This document shows, one piece after another, positions 10,510 to 20,735 of a stretch of DNA of 64,000 nt. The notes under the pieces are model-generated. The model ran no database searches, was not told where the DNA came from, and worked only from the letters and a program-made list of their open reading frames with translations. The first letter of the stretch is position 1, and each line of letters begins with the position of its first letter. The position numbers and the translations under genes are program-made. Source of the DNA: Aldrovandia affinis (Eukaryota > Chordata > Actinopteri > Notacanthiformes > Halosauridae); the NCBI GenBank assembly GCA_029706075.1, contig JAINUG010000087.1, positions 1,674,001 through 1,738,000 of the forward strand, given 5' to 3'.

Positions 10510-13500
10510 CTAGATTGCACATGCATCACTATATATCCTATATAGCATACTGTTTACTAGAACATCTCATTTAATTCAGATATAATATGTTTTACATATG
10601 TTTGTTTTATTGAAAGGATTGAAAGTTCTGAATTTGAACAATTGTCTTAGTGTGGGTATGCAGTCAGTAGGATGAATCATGAATACAGTTTTACCTTCAG
10701 ACACTCTGTGCCCTTCTCCCATCACAACCTCAGCCATGTCTTTCCTCGGTTGAACCACTGCCTGCGTCTTTTTCTTTTAGCTTTTCTTTTAGACACCGCC
10801 ATGTTTTCTTTACATCTGCTGTTCATTTTATTACACCTTTTTTCGTGATGTCACTTTTTTGTGACTGTACCTCGTTGACCATTACCTCTAGCTGATCTGT
10901 AAATTAAACTTTTCTTTTTCTTGTGGTTCCCTCGCTACTTGTGCCTGGTTTTTATGGGTGTCTCCTACCACAAAGTAACAACTCAGGGCGTTCCATTTCT
11001 TTGATTACATCATTAGAACCAGTTGTGTAGGTATCTGCGACCGCAATGTAGCTCCAAACATAGCGACTGTTGTTGCGCTGCAGCTAGTTCCCTAGTAAAT
11101 CTGGCCCTCAGCGTATGGATTTAGACTCAATTCCATTTTGTGAGCTACACAGTGAAAATAAGAGCCAGACATATCAATGACCTTGCTGCTGAAAATGTGT
11201 TGAATCTCTGTTGTGCATTTTAATGTATTTACTATTGGCTCCACATGTTGTTTGCGCTGACTGGTGGTGCTGTTAACAGAACTTGAAAGATCACAACACT
11301 TCACTAACGCAGCATCAAGGACCCCAGGGCAGAAATGTTTTCTGTTAAAATATAGTGTTTTGAAGTTGCGGACAATTTCAGGGATTTAAAAAAGTTCAAA
11401 ATATCACAAAACACCTTTCTCAGTTGATTGAATTGCCTTTGGGGTTTTAAAATACCCACGATGATTTTCCCTGTCAGAAGAGGATACCCAGTAAAATATG
11501 TTATGATTTGCATATTTATGCATATAAAGTGAATGTATTATAGCGTCCATAACAAGCCTGTGCATGGCCCGACTGAGAAAATATGGACCCAACTTATCAG
11601 ATTTGATCAGGCAGCATACATTACAGCAGTGTTTCCTTATGACTGTAATGTGTCAATACCAGTCGGGATTGTTTATGTCTTGTGTGACTGAACATGTTGG
11701 ATTGTTTCTTTCAGCTGCTGTTACTCTAGCTGTGCATCTCTTTTCCAATCAAGAATGACTGAAGCTTAATGTGTCAGCCAATGATGAAGCACATTGTATT
11801 CATTTGGATTGCCATGTGAAGTTGATATTTTGAGAATTCTCGGGCCTGGCGAATGATATGCAGCTCAGTTATGTTCCTTGTCATGGGTTTCAGAGAAGAG
11901 GTGAGGCGAGGTGAGATGAGTCTAGTATATTTATTCAGTCAGGCTGTGTGTGAGGCTTAAGACGACGCAACTGCTTAATAATTTATGCTTCCTACATTGT
12001 TATGGAAGCTATTTCATGCTTCATGCAAGAATTCAAATATCAAATCAATAGCATGCGAATTAAAAAATGATCACATCGAATATAGAAAAATCAACATATG
12101 AATTAACATAAGACTAGATAAAAACGTAAAACTCGCAGTGGAATATAAATTGGTTCATTATAAAAGTAATGTGAAAATCTCCCTGTGATTCTCTCCTGTT
12201 TCACATTCAGATGTATTCTGTTAAAGGGGGTGGCTTATGGACATCAACAATTTTCAATTATTATGTTCAATTAAAACACATGGAAAACAGAATAATTACC
12301 ATTTTATTTTCCTTATGTATTTCAAGTGTAAATACGTCAATTATCGTGCCAAACATTTTAATCTCAAAGGCCTCTCTGAAAAAAATGGTTTTAAAAATCC
12401 AAATCACGCCATTAAAACCAAACTGAATATGCATCCCTGAGTTGTCCTATGCTAGAGATTCCTTAACAGATAACAGATCTTGTGATGCCTGGGAAATGTG
12501 CTATAGTTATAAATGGTTGCAATAACAAAGAGTCTTGCATTTCTTGCATGCATGTAAATTATATGTAATATATTGGTTGTACTGTAAATCGTTTTTTATT
12601 ATTGCAAGAAAACTACACTTTGTAAATCTTTTCCTAATGAGTTGCGTATGACGTTATTGTTGCATGCGAGTTAACAAAAAGACAAGCAAAACGTTTTTTC
12701 ATTTCATGTCAGTGAATCCAGTTGGTAACTTCATAAAACATTTTTGTTCGTACAAGCCAGATAAACTCCATTGTTTGTGTTTGTTACAAATGTAATGTTA
12801 TCTACCACGGTTTAAAGACATGGATGAGCAGGTTGATGAATAAAATGGAAAATATGTGTAAAACTCGGCTGTTCTTTAAGGGTGGAACTACAACCACTGC
12901 AGTTTATTGAACATTTTGGCAAATTAGCAGACATTTTTGCACTTTATATTCATGTATTTATCCACATTTTTCCTAAAATAGTCAGCAGGCTTTTAAAGGA
13001 AATAGGTCACAGCTCGTATGAATTGATAAACATTATTTATTTTCTATCATTTTTCCATGAGCATTTACTGTATTTTAGCCTTTCATTGGACTCACTTGCC
13101 TACATTCTTGGGCATAGTGTTCGATCAGGGTATTTGAAAAGTATTTGAAGAGTATTTTGAAAATAACAGAAGCATTTTAGATTAGAGTAGATTCGATAAT
13201 ACTTTAATGTCTGTTTTACAGAAATGTGTTAGTCATCATAGAGCCACTTTCCCTTTACACATAAGTGCACACAATACAAAGGATACAATTGTTGCAGTAC
13301 AGATAATAGACAGGCTAAAAATGGTTTTACATTTATTATGTCTGGAGTCTAAAACAATTCCTTGAGGGCATGAGTATGTAATTTTCAAGTTTTCACAAGG
13401 AAGTATTCTCAACTATTGTATACTTCCAATGCAAACCATTTGTTTGGGCCAGTTATTTTGAAAAGCTTCAGATAGGCCCTACACCAAAAATAATATTTTG

Positions 13501-13602
13501 ATATACAGGTTTGAATACTCGTGTATTTGACCCAGGCCTGTCACAGAGCAACATGGTTCAATTGAATACGATTTACCAAGCGCTCAATGGGCAGGAGATA
13601 GA
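10510..13602. other. 3.1 kb without a recognisable gene
   Basis: AT-rich sequence. A minus-strand ATG in good context at 10802 opens a very basic 26-codon frame but has no supporting structure. Other frames up to 88 codons lack domains. No SINE or LINE ends are visible. Old transposon sequence cannot be excluded at 11090-11520. Confidence 0.4.
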
Positions 13603-13699
13603 GAAAGTGTCACGGTTGTTCCCCTGAACCACCACCAGATGGCGGTGTTGCGCCTTCTTTTGAGGCGGGTCAGCTGATTCCTATTACTAATCACCTTCC

Positions 13700-13707
13700 T
13701 ATAAATA
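13700..13707 (+). promoter_or_regulatory. LTR TATA box
   Basis: TATAAATA lies 30 bp upstream of position 13730, the first base of the 11-mer complementary to the primer-binding site. This places the expected RNA polymerase II start at the self-primer sequence. The same motif is in the 3' LTR. Confidence 0.8.
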
Positions 13708-13729
13708 CTCGCACCTGGATTCGTTCTAT

Positions 13730-13740
13730 GCGAAATCGTA
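13730..13740 (+). other. Predicted self-primer at RNA 5' end
   Basis: GCGAAATCGTA is the exact reverse complement of 14202-14212, just inside the 5' LTR. In Tf1 the first 11 nucleotides of the transcript anneal to the primer-binding site and prime minus-strand DNA. The same length and geometry are seen here. Confidence 0.75.
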
Positions 13741-13757
13741 AGCCTTCATTACGATTT
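13733..13757 (+). other. Hairpin competing with the self-primer
   Basis: AAATCGTAA (13733-13741) and TTACGATTT (13749-13757) form a perfect 9-bp stem with a 7-base loop. The left arm overlaps the predicted self-primer, so the RNA 5' end could pair either locally or with the primer-binding site. Confidence 0.65.
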
Positions 13758-14201
13758 AGCCGGTAAGGTGGTAGCGTCTTTTAAAGATACTACTGAAAGC
13801 ACTTACTTTAGGAATCAAGAAATCTCATTTAGTAAATGTAGGACTTCTTTTATGTTACCCGATTTAGGAAACTTACTCGCTCCCCTGAGTTAGTTTGGTT
13901 TTCGGTTAGACAGTCTGTGGACTGTGTTTCGGGTTTCATTTCTTTCATTGGTTATTTGGCTCTTCTAGCCGTTTATCTTTTCTTTCAAACACTCGGTGTT
14001 GGTGGTTTATTTATTCCTTTGTTTGTGTCTTTGTGGCACCTAGTCACCCGTTGGGTGATATTTTCGGTTTTCCCCCTTTTGTTAGTTTTTCCTATTCTCT
14101 GTTATTTCAGAGTTTGTGGTTAAGCTGTATAGTTACAGTTTAACTTATCGATACCCCCGGGGTTCTGCGATTGGCACCAATCCCTAAACCCACCATAACA
14201 G

Positions 14202-14212
14202 TACGATTTCGC
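14202..14212 (+). other. Primer-binding site for self-priming
   Basis: TACGATTTCGC starts one base after the 5' LTR. There is no TGG-initiated tRNA primer-binding site at this position. The gag ATG follows at 14214, leaving almost no untranslated leader. Confidence 0.75.
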
Positions 14213-14213
14213 C

Positions 14214-15296
14214 ATGAACGCGGCGTCAGCTGATCCTCGTGGTATCGAACAAATAGCAGAGTTGCAAAGCAGAGAAATGGAGAGACAGAGAACGACCATA
14301 GAAATTTTATTAGAACAACAACGAGTCATGCAAGACAACCAGGCTAGTATGGTCTCGTCTGTTCAAAGACTGGAGGGCTTGATCCAGACAATGGTCGACG
14401 GTCGTCCCCAAACTGCGGTGGGATTCGCCGGTCCTAATCCGGTCGTCACTCCTCGCTGGGGCACACCTGTGGGAGAGGGATTACGAGAGGCAAAGATTCA
14501 GCTTCCTCCTCGTTTTAGCGGCGAGTCCGGTAAATGTCGGGGTTTTTAGCTCAGTGCCAAATCGTATTCCAGACTCAGCCATCTAGATATAGCTCAGAGG
14601 AGTCGCGAGTGGCACTCGTGCTATCATTATTATCGGGGCAGCCCTCGAGTGGGCAGTACCTCTTATTCGCTCTCAAGCACCAGTATTGACAGACTCGCTG
14701 GGTTTAATGAAGAGAATGGAGTTGGTTTTGACCACGAGCTTCACGACAGCGAATCTGCGACTAAATTGACGCGCATGCGCCAGGGTAACCAAAGCGTGGC
14801 GGAATTCTCTATTTCCTTCCGTACTCTCGCGGGAGTTACAGGGTGGCCTGAGAATCCTCTCATAACGTTGTTTACTAACGCGCTATCTGATCCGGTGAGA
14901 GACGCGCTAGCTACCATTGGCATTCCCGATTCACTAGATGAACTAATTACCACTGCTATACGGATCGATAACCGTATTAGGGAACGCCAGCGAGAGAGAG
15001 GGGACAGAGAGCACCTGGTACCTACGAAAGGGTTCTTACCTCTGTTTCCTAAGCGCTTGGGCAAAGCAGACGAACCCATGGAAGTAGACAGTGCTAGTTT
15101 TCGGGTCCCGGCCAGAGGGGATGCGGACTTTTGTCGGTACTGTCGACTGACGGGTCACGTTATTAAAAATTGTTCCAAACTTAAGGGAAAACGAATAGTC
15201 TCATTATCGGGCCGGAAGCCGGTAGTGAGACATCAGTCCTCTTTCTTCCGAACCTTCATTCCTGTTGAACTATCCTGGGGGGAGACAAAACATTAA
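14214..15296 (+). CDS. gag: Chromovirus gag, interrupted
   Basis: This encodes the capsid/nucleocapsid protein that packages the element's RNA. It starts at the ATG at 14214, the first after the primer-binding site. The N-terminal segment (residues 15-60) is rich in Glu, Gln and Arg with heptad spacing and looks coiled-coil. The capsid-like region follows (QGNQSVAEFSISFRTLA near 14790). A CCHC zinc knuckle C-X2-C-X4-H-X4-C is at 15132-15173, which binds nucleic acid. The frame breaks at a T run (14543-14547), and the intended frame is regained by about 14700. Near the gag/protease boundary the frame changes at a G run (15277-15282). Tf1/Sushi elements often encode gag and pol as one ORF, so this may be one continuous polyprotein. 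I do not reconstruct it. Confidence 0.85.
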
Positions 15297-15870
15297 AATA
15301 GACGCATTTCTTGATTCAGGAGCTGTTGATTGTTTTGTGGACTCCGGGTGGGCTAAAAGAATTCACTTACCTGTTCGGGTTCTTTCACAATCTTGTGGTG
15401 TTACCGCTCTTGATGGCCGTCCGCTGGGTTCCGGTCGCATTAAGGAATCCACGGAGACTGTAAACATGCGGATCGCTTACGGCGAGCACACAGAACAAAT
15501 AAAGTTTTTTTTGGTCGAGTCGCCTACGTACCCATTAGTTCTCGGACACTCCTGGTTAATAAAACATCAACCTCAGGTGAACTGGGGTAGTCATAAAAAC
15601 CCTATTGTTCAATGGGGGGATCAATGTTCACTTGGGTGTTTACCTTTTATTCCGTCGTCTTCCGGTTTCGGTGGGTCTAAAAGTCACGAGACCGATTCGA
15701 GACCGACGAATCAGTTTACTGTTCGCCTAATCATGCTCCCTCATCCGTACACTCCAATGAGACGGAGAAAGAACTCGAATGGGATCCTCAGTGTGATTGG
15801 GGAGTCCCACTGGAGGAGTCCACGGCCGAGGAGATTAGTGACCTGGAATCCTTATCTTTTGATTCTTTAG
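15265..15870 (+). CDS. pol: Chromovirus aspartic protease region
   Basis: The retroviral-type aspartic protease that processes the polyprotein. The active-site motif DAFLDSGA lies 13-20 codons into this frame, followed by the conserved hydrophobic VLGHSWL motif near 15540. The frame listed overlaps the end of gag by 32 bp. It leads into a linker of low conservation and is left before 15879, where the next frame begins. The protease is intact by eye, and only the linkage to gag and to reverse transcriptase is broken. Confidence 0.85.
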   Translation: MNYPGGRQNIKIDAFLDSGAVDCFVDSGWAKRIHLPVRVLSQSCGVTALDGRPLGSGRIKESTETVNMRIAYGEHTEQIKFFLVESPTYPLVLGHSWLIKHQPQVNWGSHKNPIVQWGDQCSLGCLPFIPSSSGFGGSKSHETDSRPTNQFTVRLIMLPHPYTPMRRRKNSNGILSVIGESHWRSPRPRRLVTWNPYLLIL

Positions 15871-15878
15871 AGGCAGAC

Positions 15879-16852
15879 ATGCCGTCTACGGACGATGAGC
15901 CCAATTTGTCACGAGTTCCTAAAAGATCGGTTAGCTACTCCAGTTCCGATTCCCACAAAAAATTCCGACCTGACACCATTGAGCACGAGTTTCCAAAAGA
16001 TCAGGAGGGAATGGAACTCATGAGTGCGGAATGTTACTCGCTACCTCCCGGCATTCCAAAGACTTATTCAGATCTTAGCGAGGTGTTTAGTAAGCAAAGG
16101 GCTACTAAGCTACCTCCGCACCGGCCTTATGATTGCGCTATTGAGCTTCACCCAGGCACAGTTCCCCCACGTGGATCCCTATATTCACTATCTGTACCTG
16201 AGAGTGCGGCCATGAAGAGATACATTTCGGAATCTCTAACTAATGGTTTTATCAGGCCATCCACGTCTCCTGCTGGGGCGGGTTCTTTTTTGTCGGAAAA
16301 AAGGATGGGGGATTACGACCGTGTATCGATTACAGAGGGTTAAATAATATTACCATAAAGAATCGTTATCCCCTTCCACTTCCACTTATGAACTCCGCGT
16401 TTGAACGTCTCCAAGGAGCGTCTATTTTTTCCAAGTTGGACCTTCGCAACGCATATAATTTGGTTCGCATCCGTCAGGGTGATGAGTGGAAAACAGCATT
16501 TAATACGCACAATGGTCATTACGAATACCTGGTTATGCCATTCGGCCTCACGTGCGCGCCGGCTGTCTTCCAGGCGTTTGTTAATGACGTACTCAGAGAG
16601 ATGTTGGAGAAATCGGTGTTCGTTTATCTTGACGACATTTTGATTTTCTCCAATTCTCTCTCTGAGCACGTGAAACACGTCACACAGGTGTTAAAATGCT
16701 TGTTAGAAGCCCAATTATTTGTTAAAGCAGAGAAATGTGTGTTTCACGTACCTTCAGTTTCCTTTCTAGGATTCATTGTCGCAGAGGGCAGGATCCAAAT
16801 GGACCCCAATAAAGTGACTGCGGTCAAGGATTGGCCTGCTCGGTCTCTGTAA
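15879..16852 (+). CDS. pol: Chromovirus reverse transcriptase, two frames
   Basis: RNA-dependent DNA polymerase copying the element's RNA. The frame 15879-16343 holds the entry to the domain ([16 protein letters not shown] and a [15 protein letters not shown] block). The frame 16388-16852 holds the palm: [14 protein letters not shown] with the first catalytic Asp, [12 protein letters not shown], and the catalytic YLDD at 16625-16636. The break between them is next to short T runs near 16282-16290. The block LTCAPAVFQ has Cys where Asn is more usual in gypsy elements. A second break at 16843-16850 leads into the thumb/RNase H part. Confidence 0.9.
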
Positions 16853-17271
16853 AACAGGTGCAGCGTTTTTTGGGGTTTGCAAATTTTTATAGACGGTTTA
16901 TCCGCAATTTTAGTTCAGTGGTCGCGCCCATCACGGCGCTTACAAAAAAGACTGTTTCTTCTCGGTTCCAATGGTCCCCTAAAGCGGAGGCGGCCTTCGC
17001 TGAACTAAAAAGAAGATTCTGTTCTGAACCCATTTTAATTTCTCCCAATCCTTCATTACCTTTCATTGTAGAGGTTGACGCCTCTGAGCTAGGGGTAGGG
17101 GCTATACTGTCCCAGCGGTCGGCCATGGACCAAAAGGTTCATCCTGCCGAGAGGAATTACAATGTAGGAGATCGGGAGTTATTAGCGGTTAAGATGGCGC
17201 TGGAGGAATGGCGTCATTGGCTAGAGGGGGCGGAACATCCCCTACGGTCTGGACGGATCATACAAATTTAG
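16831..17271 (+). CDS. pol: Chromovirus RT thumb and RNase H start
   Basis: This continues pol with the thumb segment ([19 protein letters not shown]) and the first half of RNase H. The RNase H Asp is in [17 protein letters not shown], and the block [21 protein letters not shown] supplies the conserved Glu. RNase H removes the RNA strand during reverse transcription. The frame is lost at 17239-17242, beside a C run, and continues in the overlapping frame that starts at 17208. Confidence 0.9.
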   Translation: MACSVSVKQVQRFLGFANFYRRFIRNFSSVVAPITALTKKTVSSRFQWSPKAEAAFAELKRRFCSEPILISPNPSLPFIVEVDASELGVGAILSQRSAMDQKVHPAERNYNVGDRELLAVKMALEEWRHWLEGAEHPLRSGRIIQI

Positions 17272-18035
17272 AATACATCCAGGGGGCTCAACGTCGTAAT
17301 TCGCGGCAAGCTCGATGGGCATTATTTTTTACTAGGTTTAATTTTTTGTTGACTTACCGTCCTGGTTCAAAAAATATTAAACCTGACGCCTTGTCGCGCT
17401 TGTACGATGGGTCCGAACGGGACCATCCGCCCACACCCATTATTCCCACCGCACAGATTTTATCTCCAGTTTTATGGGAGATAGAAAGAGTGGTGCATGA
17501 GGCCCAACGCCTTGAGCCGGATCCTGGTGGGGGTCCACGGGGGTGCCTCTTCGTTCCCTCAGGAGCTCGCGCCCAGGTACTGCAGTGGGGTCACTCCTCT
17601 CGGCTCACAGGTCACCCAGGCGTACACCGTACGCACGATTTCCTGGGTAGACGGTTCTGGTGGCGGGGTATGGAGAGGGACGTGCGGGAGTTTGTTGCTG
17701 CCTGTAATATTTGTGCCCGCAATAAGGTGTCACAGCTGGCACCGTCAGGGTTACTGCGGCCTTTACCGGTTCCTCACCGCCCCTGGAGTCATATCGCCTT
17801 AGACTTTGTCACCGGCTTGCCCAGCTCTAACGGTCATACTGTCATTTTGGTCATAGTTGACAGATTTTCCAAGGCCGCCCACTTCATTGCGCTTCCCAAG
17901 CTGCCGTCTGCGCTCGAGACGGCGCATCTTATGATGGACCATGTCTTTCGCCTTCACGGCTTGCCGCAAGATGTAGTGTCCGATCGGGGTCCCCAGTTTG
18001 CGTCCAGATTCTGGCGCGCGTTTTGTTCCTTTTAG
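17208..18035 (+). CDS. pol: Chromovirus RNase H end and integrase core
   Basis: This begins with the end of RNase H ([18 protein letters not shown]). Integrase follows: the HHCC zinc-binding domain with His at residues 136 and 140 and Cys at 166 and 169, then the DDE catalytic core. The first catalytic Asp is in [11 protein letters not shown] (residue 199) and the second in VVSDRGPQF (residue 259). Integrase inserts the cDNA into host DNA, giving the 5-bp duplication seen here. The frame ends at 18035 next to short C, T and G runs (18028-18038), where the next frame takes over. Confidence 0.9.
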   Translation: MASLARGGGTSPTVWTDHTNLEYIQGAQRRNSRQARWALFFTRFNFLLTYRPGSKNIKPDALSRLYDGSERDHPPTPIIPTAQILSPVLWEIERVVHEAQRLEPDPGGGPRGCLFVPSGARAQVLQWGHSSRLTGHPGVHRTHDFLGRRFWWRGMERDVREFVAACNICARNKVSQLAPSGLLRPLPVPHRPWSHIALDFVTGLPSSNGHTVILVIVDRFSKAAHFIALPKLPSALETAHLMMDHVFRLHGLPQDVVSDRGPQFASRFWRAFCSF

Positions 18036-18705
18036 GGCGTCGGTCAGTCTGTCTTCGGGCTTTCACCCACAGACCAATGGACAGACTGAACGCACCAATC
18101 AAACCATGGAAAACACTCTCCGGTGTCTGGTCTCCGCCAATCCCACATCGTGGAGCCGGCATCTGGCCTGGGCGGAGTACGCCCATAACACTCTGCGTAA
18201 TGCGTCGTCAGGTCTCTCTCCTTTCGAGGCTCAGTTTGGTTTTCAGCCTCCTCTGTTTCCTGAGCTGGAGGGTGACGCAGGGGTTCCCTCCGCAGCGGCC
18301 TTTGTGCGACGTTGTCGGGCTACCTGGCGGAGGGTTCGTACGGCACTGTTGCGCGCAGTTGATCGCCAAAAGGAGTTTGCTAATCGCCGTCGGCGGGCAG
18401 CTCCATCGTATAGGGTAGGTCAACGGGTTTGGTTGTCTACACGAGATCTGCCGTTACGGGTAGAATCTCGCAAACTCGCTCCGCGCTTTATTGGGCCGTT
18501 TAAAATCATCCGTAAGGTTAACCCTGTCACTGTGCAATTACAGCTCCCACAATCCATGCGGATACATCCCACGTTCCACGTATCCCGCATCAAACCACTA
18601 CTTATTAGCGCCTTAGCACCTCCCGAAGTACCGCCGCCGCCGCCTCGTATCATTGGAGGTGGCCCGCTTACACGGTACGGAGTATTGTGGCCTCGCGGCG
18701 AGTAG
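17998..18705 (+). CDS. pol: Chromovirus integrase C-terminus, GPY/F module
   Basis: This supplies the third catalytic acidic residue of integrase in [19 protein letters not shown], followed by the region ending in the GPY/F-type module ([19 protein letters not shown]). Its end ([12 protein letters not shown]) is the usual linker to a chromodomain. The frame is lost at a short C run near 18663-18665. Confidence 0.9.
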   Translation: MRPDSGARFVPFRASVSLSSGFHPQTNGQTERTNQTMENTLRCLVSANPTSWSRHLAWAEYAHNTLRNASSGLSPFEAQFGFQPPLFPELEGDAGVPSAAAFVRRCRATWRRVRTALLRAVDRQKEFANRRRRAAPSYRVGQRVWLSTRDLPLRVESRKLAPRFIGPFKIIRKVNPVTVQLQLPQSMRIHPTFHVSRIKPLLISALAPPEVPPPPPRIIGGGPLTRYGVLWPRGE

Positions 18706-18852
18706 GCAGGGGAACTCAGTTCCTTGTGGACTGGGAGGGTTACGGTCCTGAGGAGCGCAGTTGGGTCCCGTCCCGGCACATCTTGGATCCATCTTTGATC
18801 CAAGATTTTCACCGGCGTGGTTCTGAAGGGTCGTCAGGAGTCGTCCCTTAAG
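18669..18852 (+). CDS. pol: Chromovirus chromodomain
   Basis: In the frame starting at 18669 the product contains [19 protein letters not shown] and then [10 protein letters not shown], which is a chromodomain with the aromatic positions near V-W and W-V. Chromodomains at the integrase C-terminus are known to direct chromoviruses to chromatin with particular histone marks. The frame ends with TAA at 18850-18852, just before the polypurine tract. It is too short for most ORF callers, and I read it directly. Confidence 0.9.
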
Positions 18853-18860
18853 GGGGGGGT
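18850..18860 (+). other. Polypurine tract of the chromovirus
   Basis: AAGGGGGGGG directly precedes TCC and the TGTCACGG start of the 3' LTR at 18863. Such tracts prime plus-strand DNA synthesis. Confidence 0.8.
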
Positions 18861-18862
18861 CC

Positions 18863-19457
18863 TGTCACGGTTGTTCCCTGAACCACCACCAGATGGCGGT
18901 GTTGCGCCTTCTTTTGAGGCGGGTCAGCTGATTCCTATTACTAATCACCTTCCTATAAATACTCGCACCTGGATTCGTTCTATGCGAAATCGTAAGCCTT
19001 CATTACGATTTAGCCGGTAAGGTGGTAGCGTCTTTTTAAAGATACTACTGAAAGCACTTACTTTAGGAATCAAGAAATCTCATTTAGTAAATGTAGGACT
19101 TCTTTTATGTTACCCGATTTAGGAAACTTACTCGCTCCCCCTGAGTTAGTTTGGTTTTCCGGTTAGACAGTCTGTGGACTGTGTTTCGGGTTTCATTTCT
19201 TTCATTGGTTATTTGGCTCTTCTAGCCGTTTATCTTTTCTTTCAAACACTCGGTGTTGGTGGTTTATTTATTCCTTTGTTTGTGTCTTTGTGGCACCTAG
19301 TCACCCGTTGGGTGATATTTTCGGTTTTCCCCCTTTTGTTAGTTTTTCCTATTCTCTGTTATTTCAGAGTTTGTGGTTAAGCTGTATAGTTACAGTTTAA
19401 CTTATCGATACCCCCGGGGTTCTGCGATTGGCACCAATCCCTAAACCCACCATAACA
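18863..19457 (+). repeat. Chromovirus 3' LTR
   Basis: A 595-bp copy of the 5' LTR. By eye the two LTRs differ only at four homopolymer lengths (C3/C4, T5/T4, C5/C4, C2/C1) with no base substitutions. It is followed by the target duplication GAAAG. Confidence 0.95.
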
Positions 19458-19462
19458 GAAAG

Positions 19463-20039
19463 TTAGGATAAATGCTTTTGACAGTGCAGTTTCGAATAAG
19501 CTTCGACATCATCAAGCACATAACCAAGAAACAATGGGAACCGGGGTGATATGATGTGAAATGGACTGAAAAAGCAGAGCAATTAAAGAGAGACAACAGA
19601 GAAAAATCTGTAATGGCACATAATTCTGTAGCCTGTGCCCCAGGTCTCGTGTTTGCCGAATGTTCAGTGGGTTATCAACTGATCCTCTGGTTGGCTTCAC
19701 ACACGCAGAGAGCAGCAGCATGTAAATGTTACATCCCTAGGCAATCACCCGAGTCACACAAGCAAGAAGTATTTCGCTTTTGTGTGCCTGTGTCATGAGT
19801 GTTAGCAATCCTCTTTGAATACTTTGTGCCGGTTAATCAATGGCGCACAGACAATCGCGTTGATTTCTGTTGACAGGAGCAGGACAAGCACAATAGTAAA
19901 TGTCTTGGAGGCGGCTGTCTTTTTTAAAACTTTTTTTTATTTCATATTTTTCTTTTTCTCAATTTGAAAGCCCAGTCGCAATTTCACGTCCATCACTTCA
20001 GTGTCCCCTGTCAACCTCTGTCAAATTGATCGGGTGCGT
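19463..20039. other. No gene recognised
   Basis: AT-rich sequence with short ORFs and no identifiable domain or repeat end. Confidence 0.45.
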
Positions 20040-20520
20040 GCCCTCGCAAATGTGTGCAGTCAGCCACTGCTTCTTTTCACTCTGCAATCGATGGCGGTGT
20101 AGTACAATGGCCAGGGGACTGGGCTCGTTGTTCCCTTCAGCAAGGTGCTTAACTTGAATTGCTTGGGCAAACATCCGGAGATGTAAATAGATTGTATGTG
20201 AAGAAATGTGAACTGTGTAAGGTGCTCTGAATAAGTGCCTGCTAAATGGCTAAAAATGCAATCCGCCGGCTGAAGTGCACAGTTACTGTGCCAGACGACT
20301 ATACGAGTGAGGCAACTGGTGCAGACAGGTCACAGGGCCTTTGCCAGTCACTTTTGAGTGGTGTGGTGAGGAATACCCTGCCGATTGACTGTCCCTCCCT
20401 AGGTCAATTGTGCATCGCAGAACCCCTGACCACAGTTGGCACTGGCACCAGTCATGATTAAATCTGGGCCCTGGGGGACAACAAGGGACCAGTGTTGTTA
20501 ATCCACAAAATAGTGGGGTT
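20040..20520 (+). repeat. Unclassified repeat with a nested SINE
   Basis: The outer sequence shares blocks with 6120-6320, including GACCACAGTTGGCACTGGCA near 20440. A SINE is inserted at 20090-20256. Confidence 0.5.
20090..20256 (+). mobile_element. tRNA-derived SINE with L2-type tail, nested
   Basis: The head is GGCGGTGTAGTACAATGG, the body includes TAAATAGATTGTATGTGAAG and the 3' end is GCTCTGAATAAGTGCCTGC. A 7-bp target duplication TGCAATC flanks it (20083-20089 and 20257-20263), which fixes the insertion borders. Confidence 0.85.
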
Positions 20521-20701
20521 TAAATCTGGCAACATTTGCAATAAACCTTATGGCCATGGTGTGAAATGTGTAATTGTAACTGTTCTGAAGACCATATGGC
20601 AGGAAAGGTTTGGGGGCCCAGCCACAAGGAGGCGCTGCCGTAGGCTTGGCCAATTAAAGTCCTACCAGTTTAGGAGCAGCAGGACACAGCATTTTCCTAG
20701 A

Positions 20702-20735
20702 ACCACACACACACACACACACATACACACCCACA
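20702..20735. repeat. CA microsatellite
   Basis: A near-perfect run of AC dinucleotides. Confidence 0.9.

Larger units (their letters stand above)
13608..14200 (+). repeat. Chromovirus 5' LTR
   Basis: A 593-bp LTR starting TGTCACGG and ending CATAACA. It carries a TATA box (13700), a predicted transcript start about 30 bp downstream and a 9-bp-stem hairpin at the start of R. The inverted repeat ATTGG-CA-CCAAT (14170-14181) lies near its 3' end. An identical 68-codon hydrophobic frame (13917-14123) exists in both LTRs but is most likely a chance frame in R/U5. Confidence 0.95.
13603..19462 (+). mobile_element. Ty3/gypsy chromovirus, full length
   Basis: A structurally complete LTR retrotransposon of about 5.85 kb: 5' LTR, self-primer binding site, gag, protease, reverse transcriptase, RNase H, integrase, chromodomain, polypurine tract and 3' LTR. 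It is flanked by the 5-bp target duplication GAAAG (13603-13607 and 19458-19462). The chromodomain marks it as a chromovirus, and the complementarity between its RNA start and primer site fits the Tf1/Sushi group. The LTRs differ by eye only in the length of four homopolymers. Several frame breaks interrupt gag-pol, and most of those I could place lie in or beside homopolymer runs. The element is more GC-rich than its AT-rich surroundings, consistent with recent arrival. Confidence 0.95.

Noticed and set aside
10724-10802. Minus-strand ATG in good context opening a very basic 26-codon peptide
   Set aside because: No similarity recognised, no splice donor of quality and no flanking support.
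13917-14123. Identical 68-codon hydrophobic ORF in both chromovirus LTRs (also 19174-19380)
   Set aside because: It lies in R/U5 of the LTR, and its identity simply follows from LTR identity. The T-rich composition explains the hydrophobic reading. No evidence of translation.
20702-20735. Possible CRISPR-like or regulatory array
   Set aside because: It is a plain CA microsatellite. No repeat-spacer structure exists anywhere in the window, which is eukaryotic.
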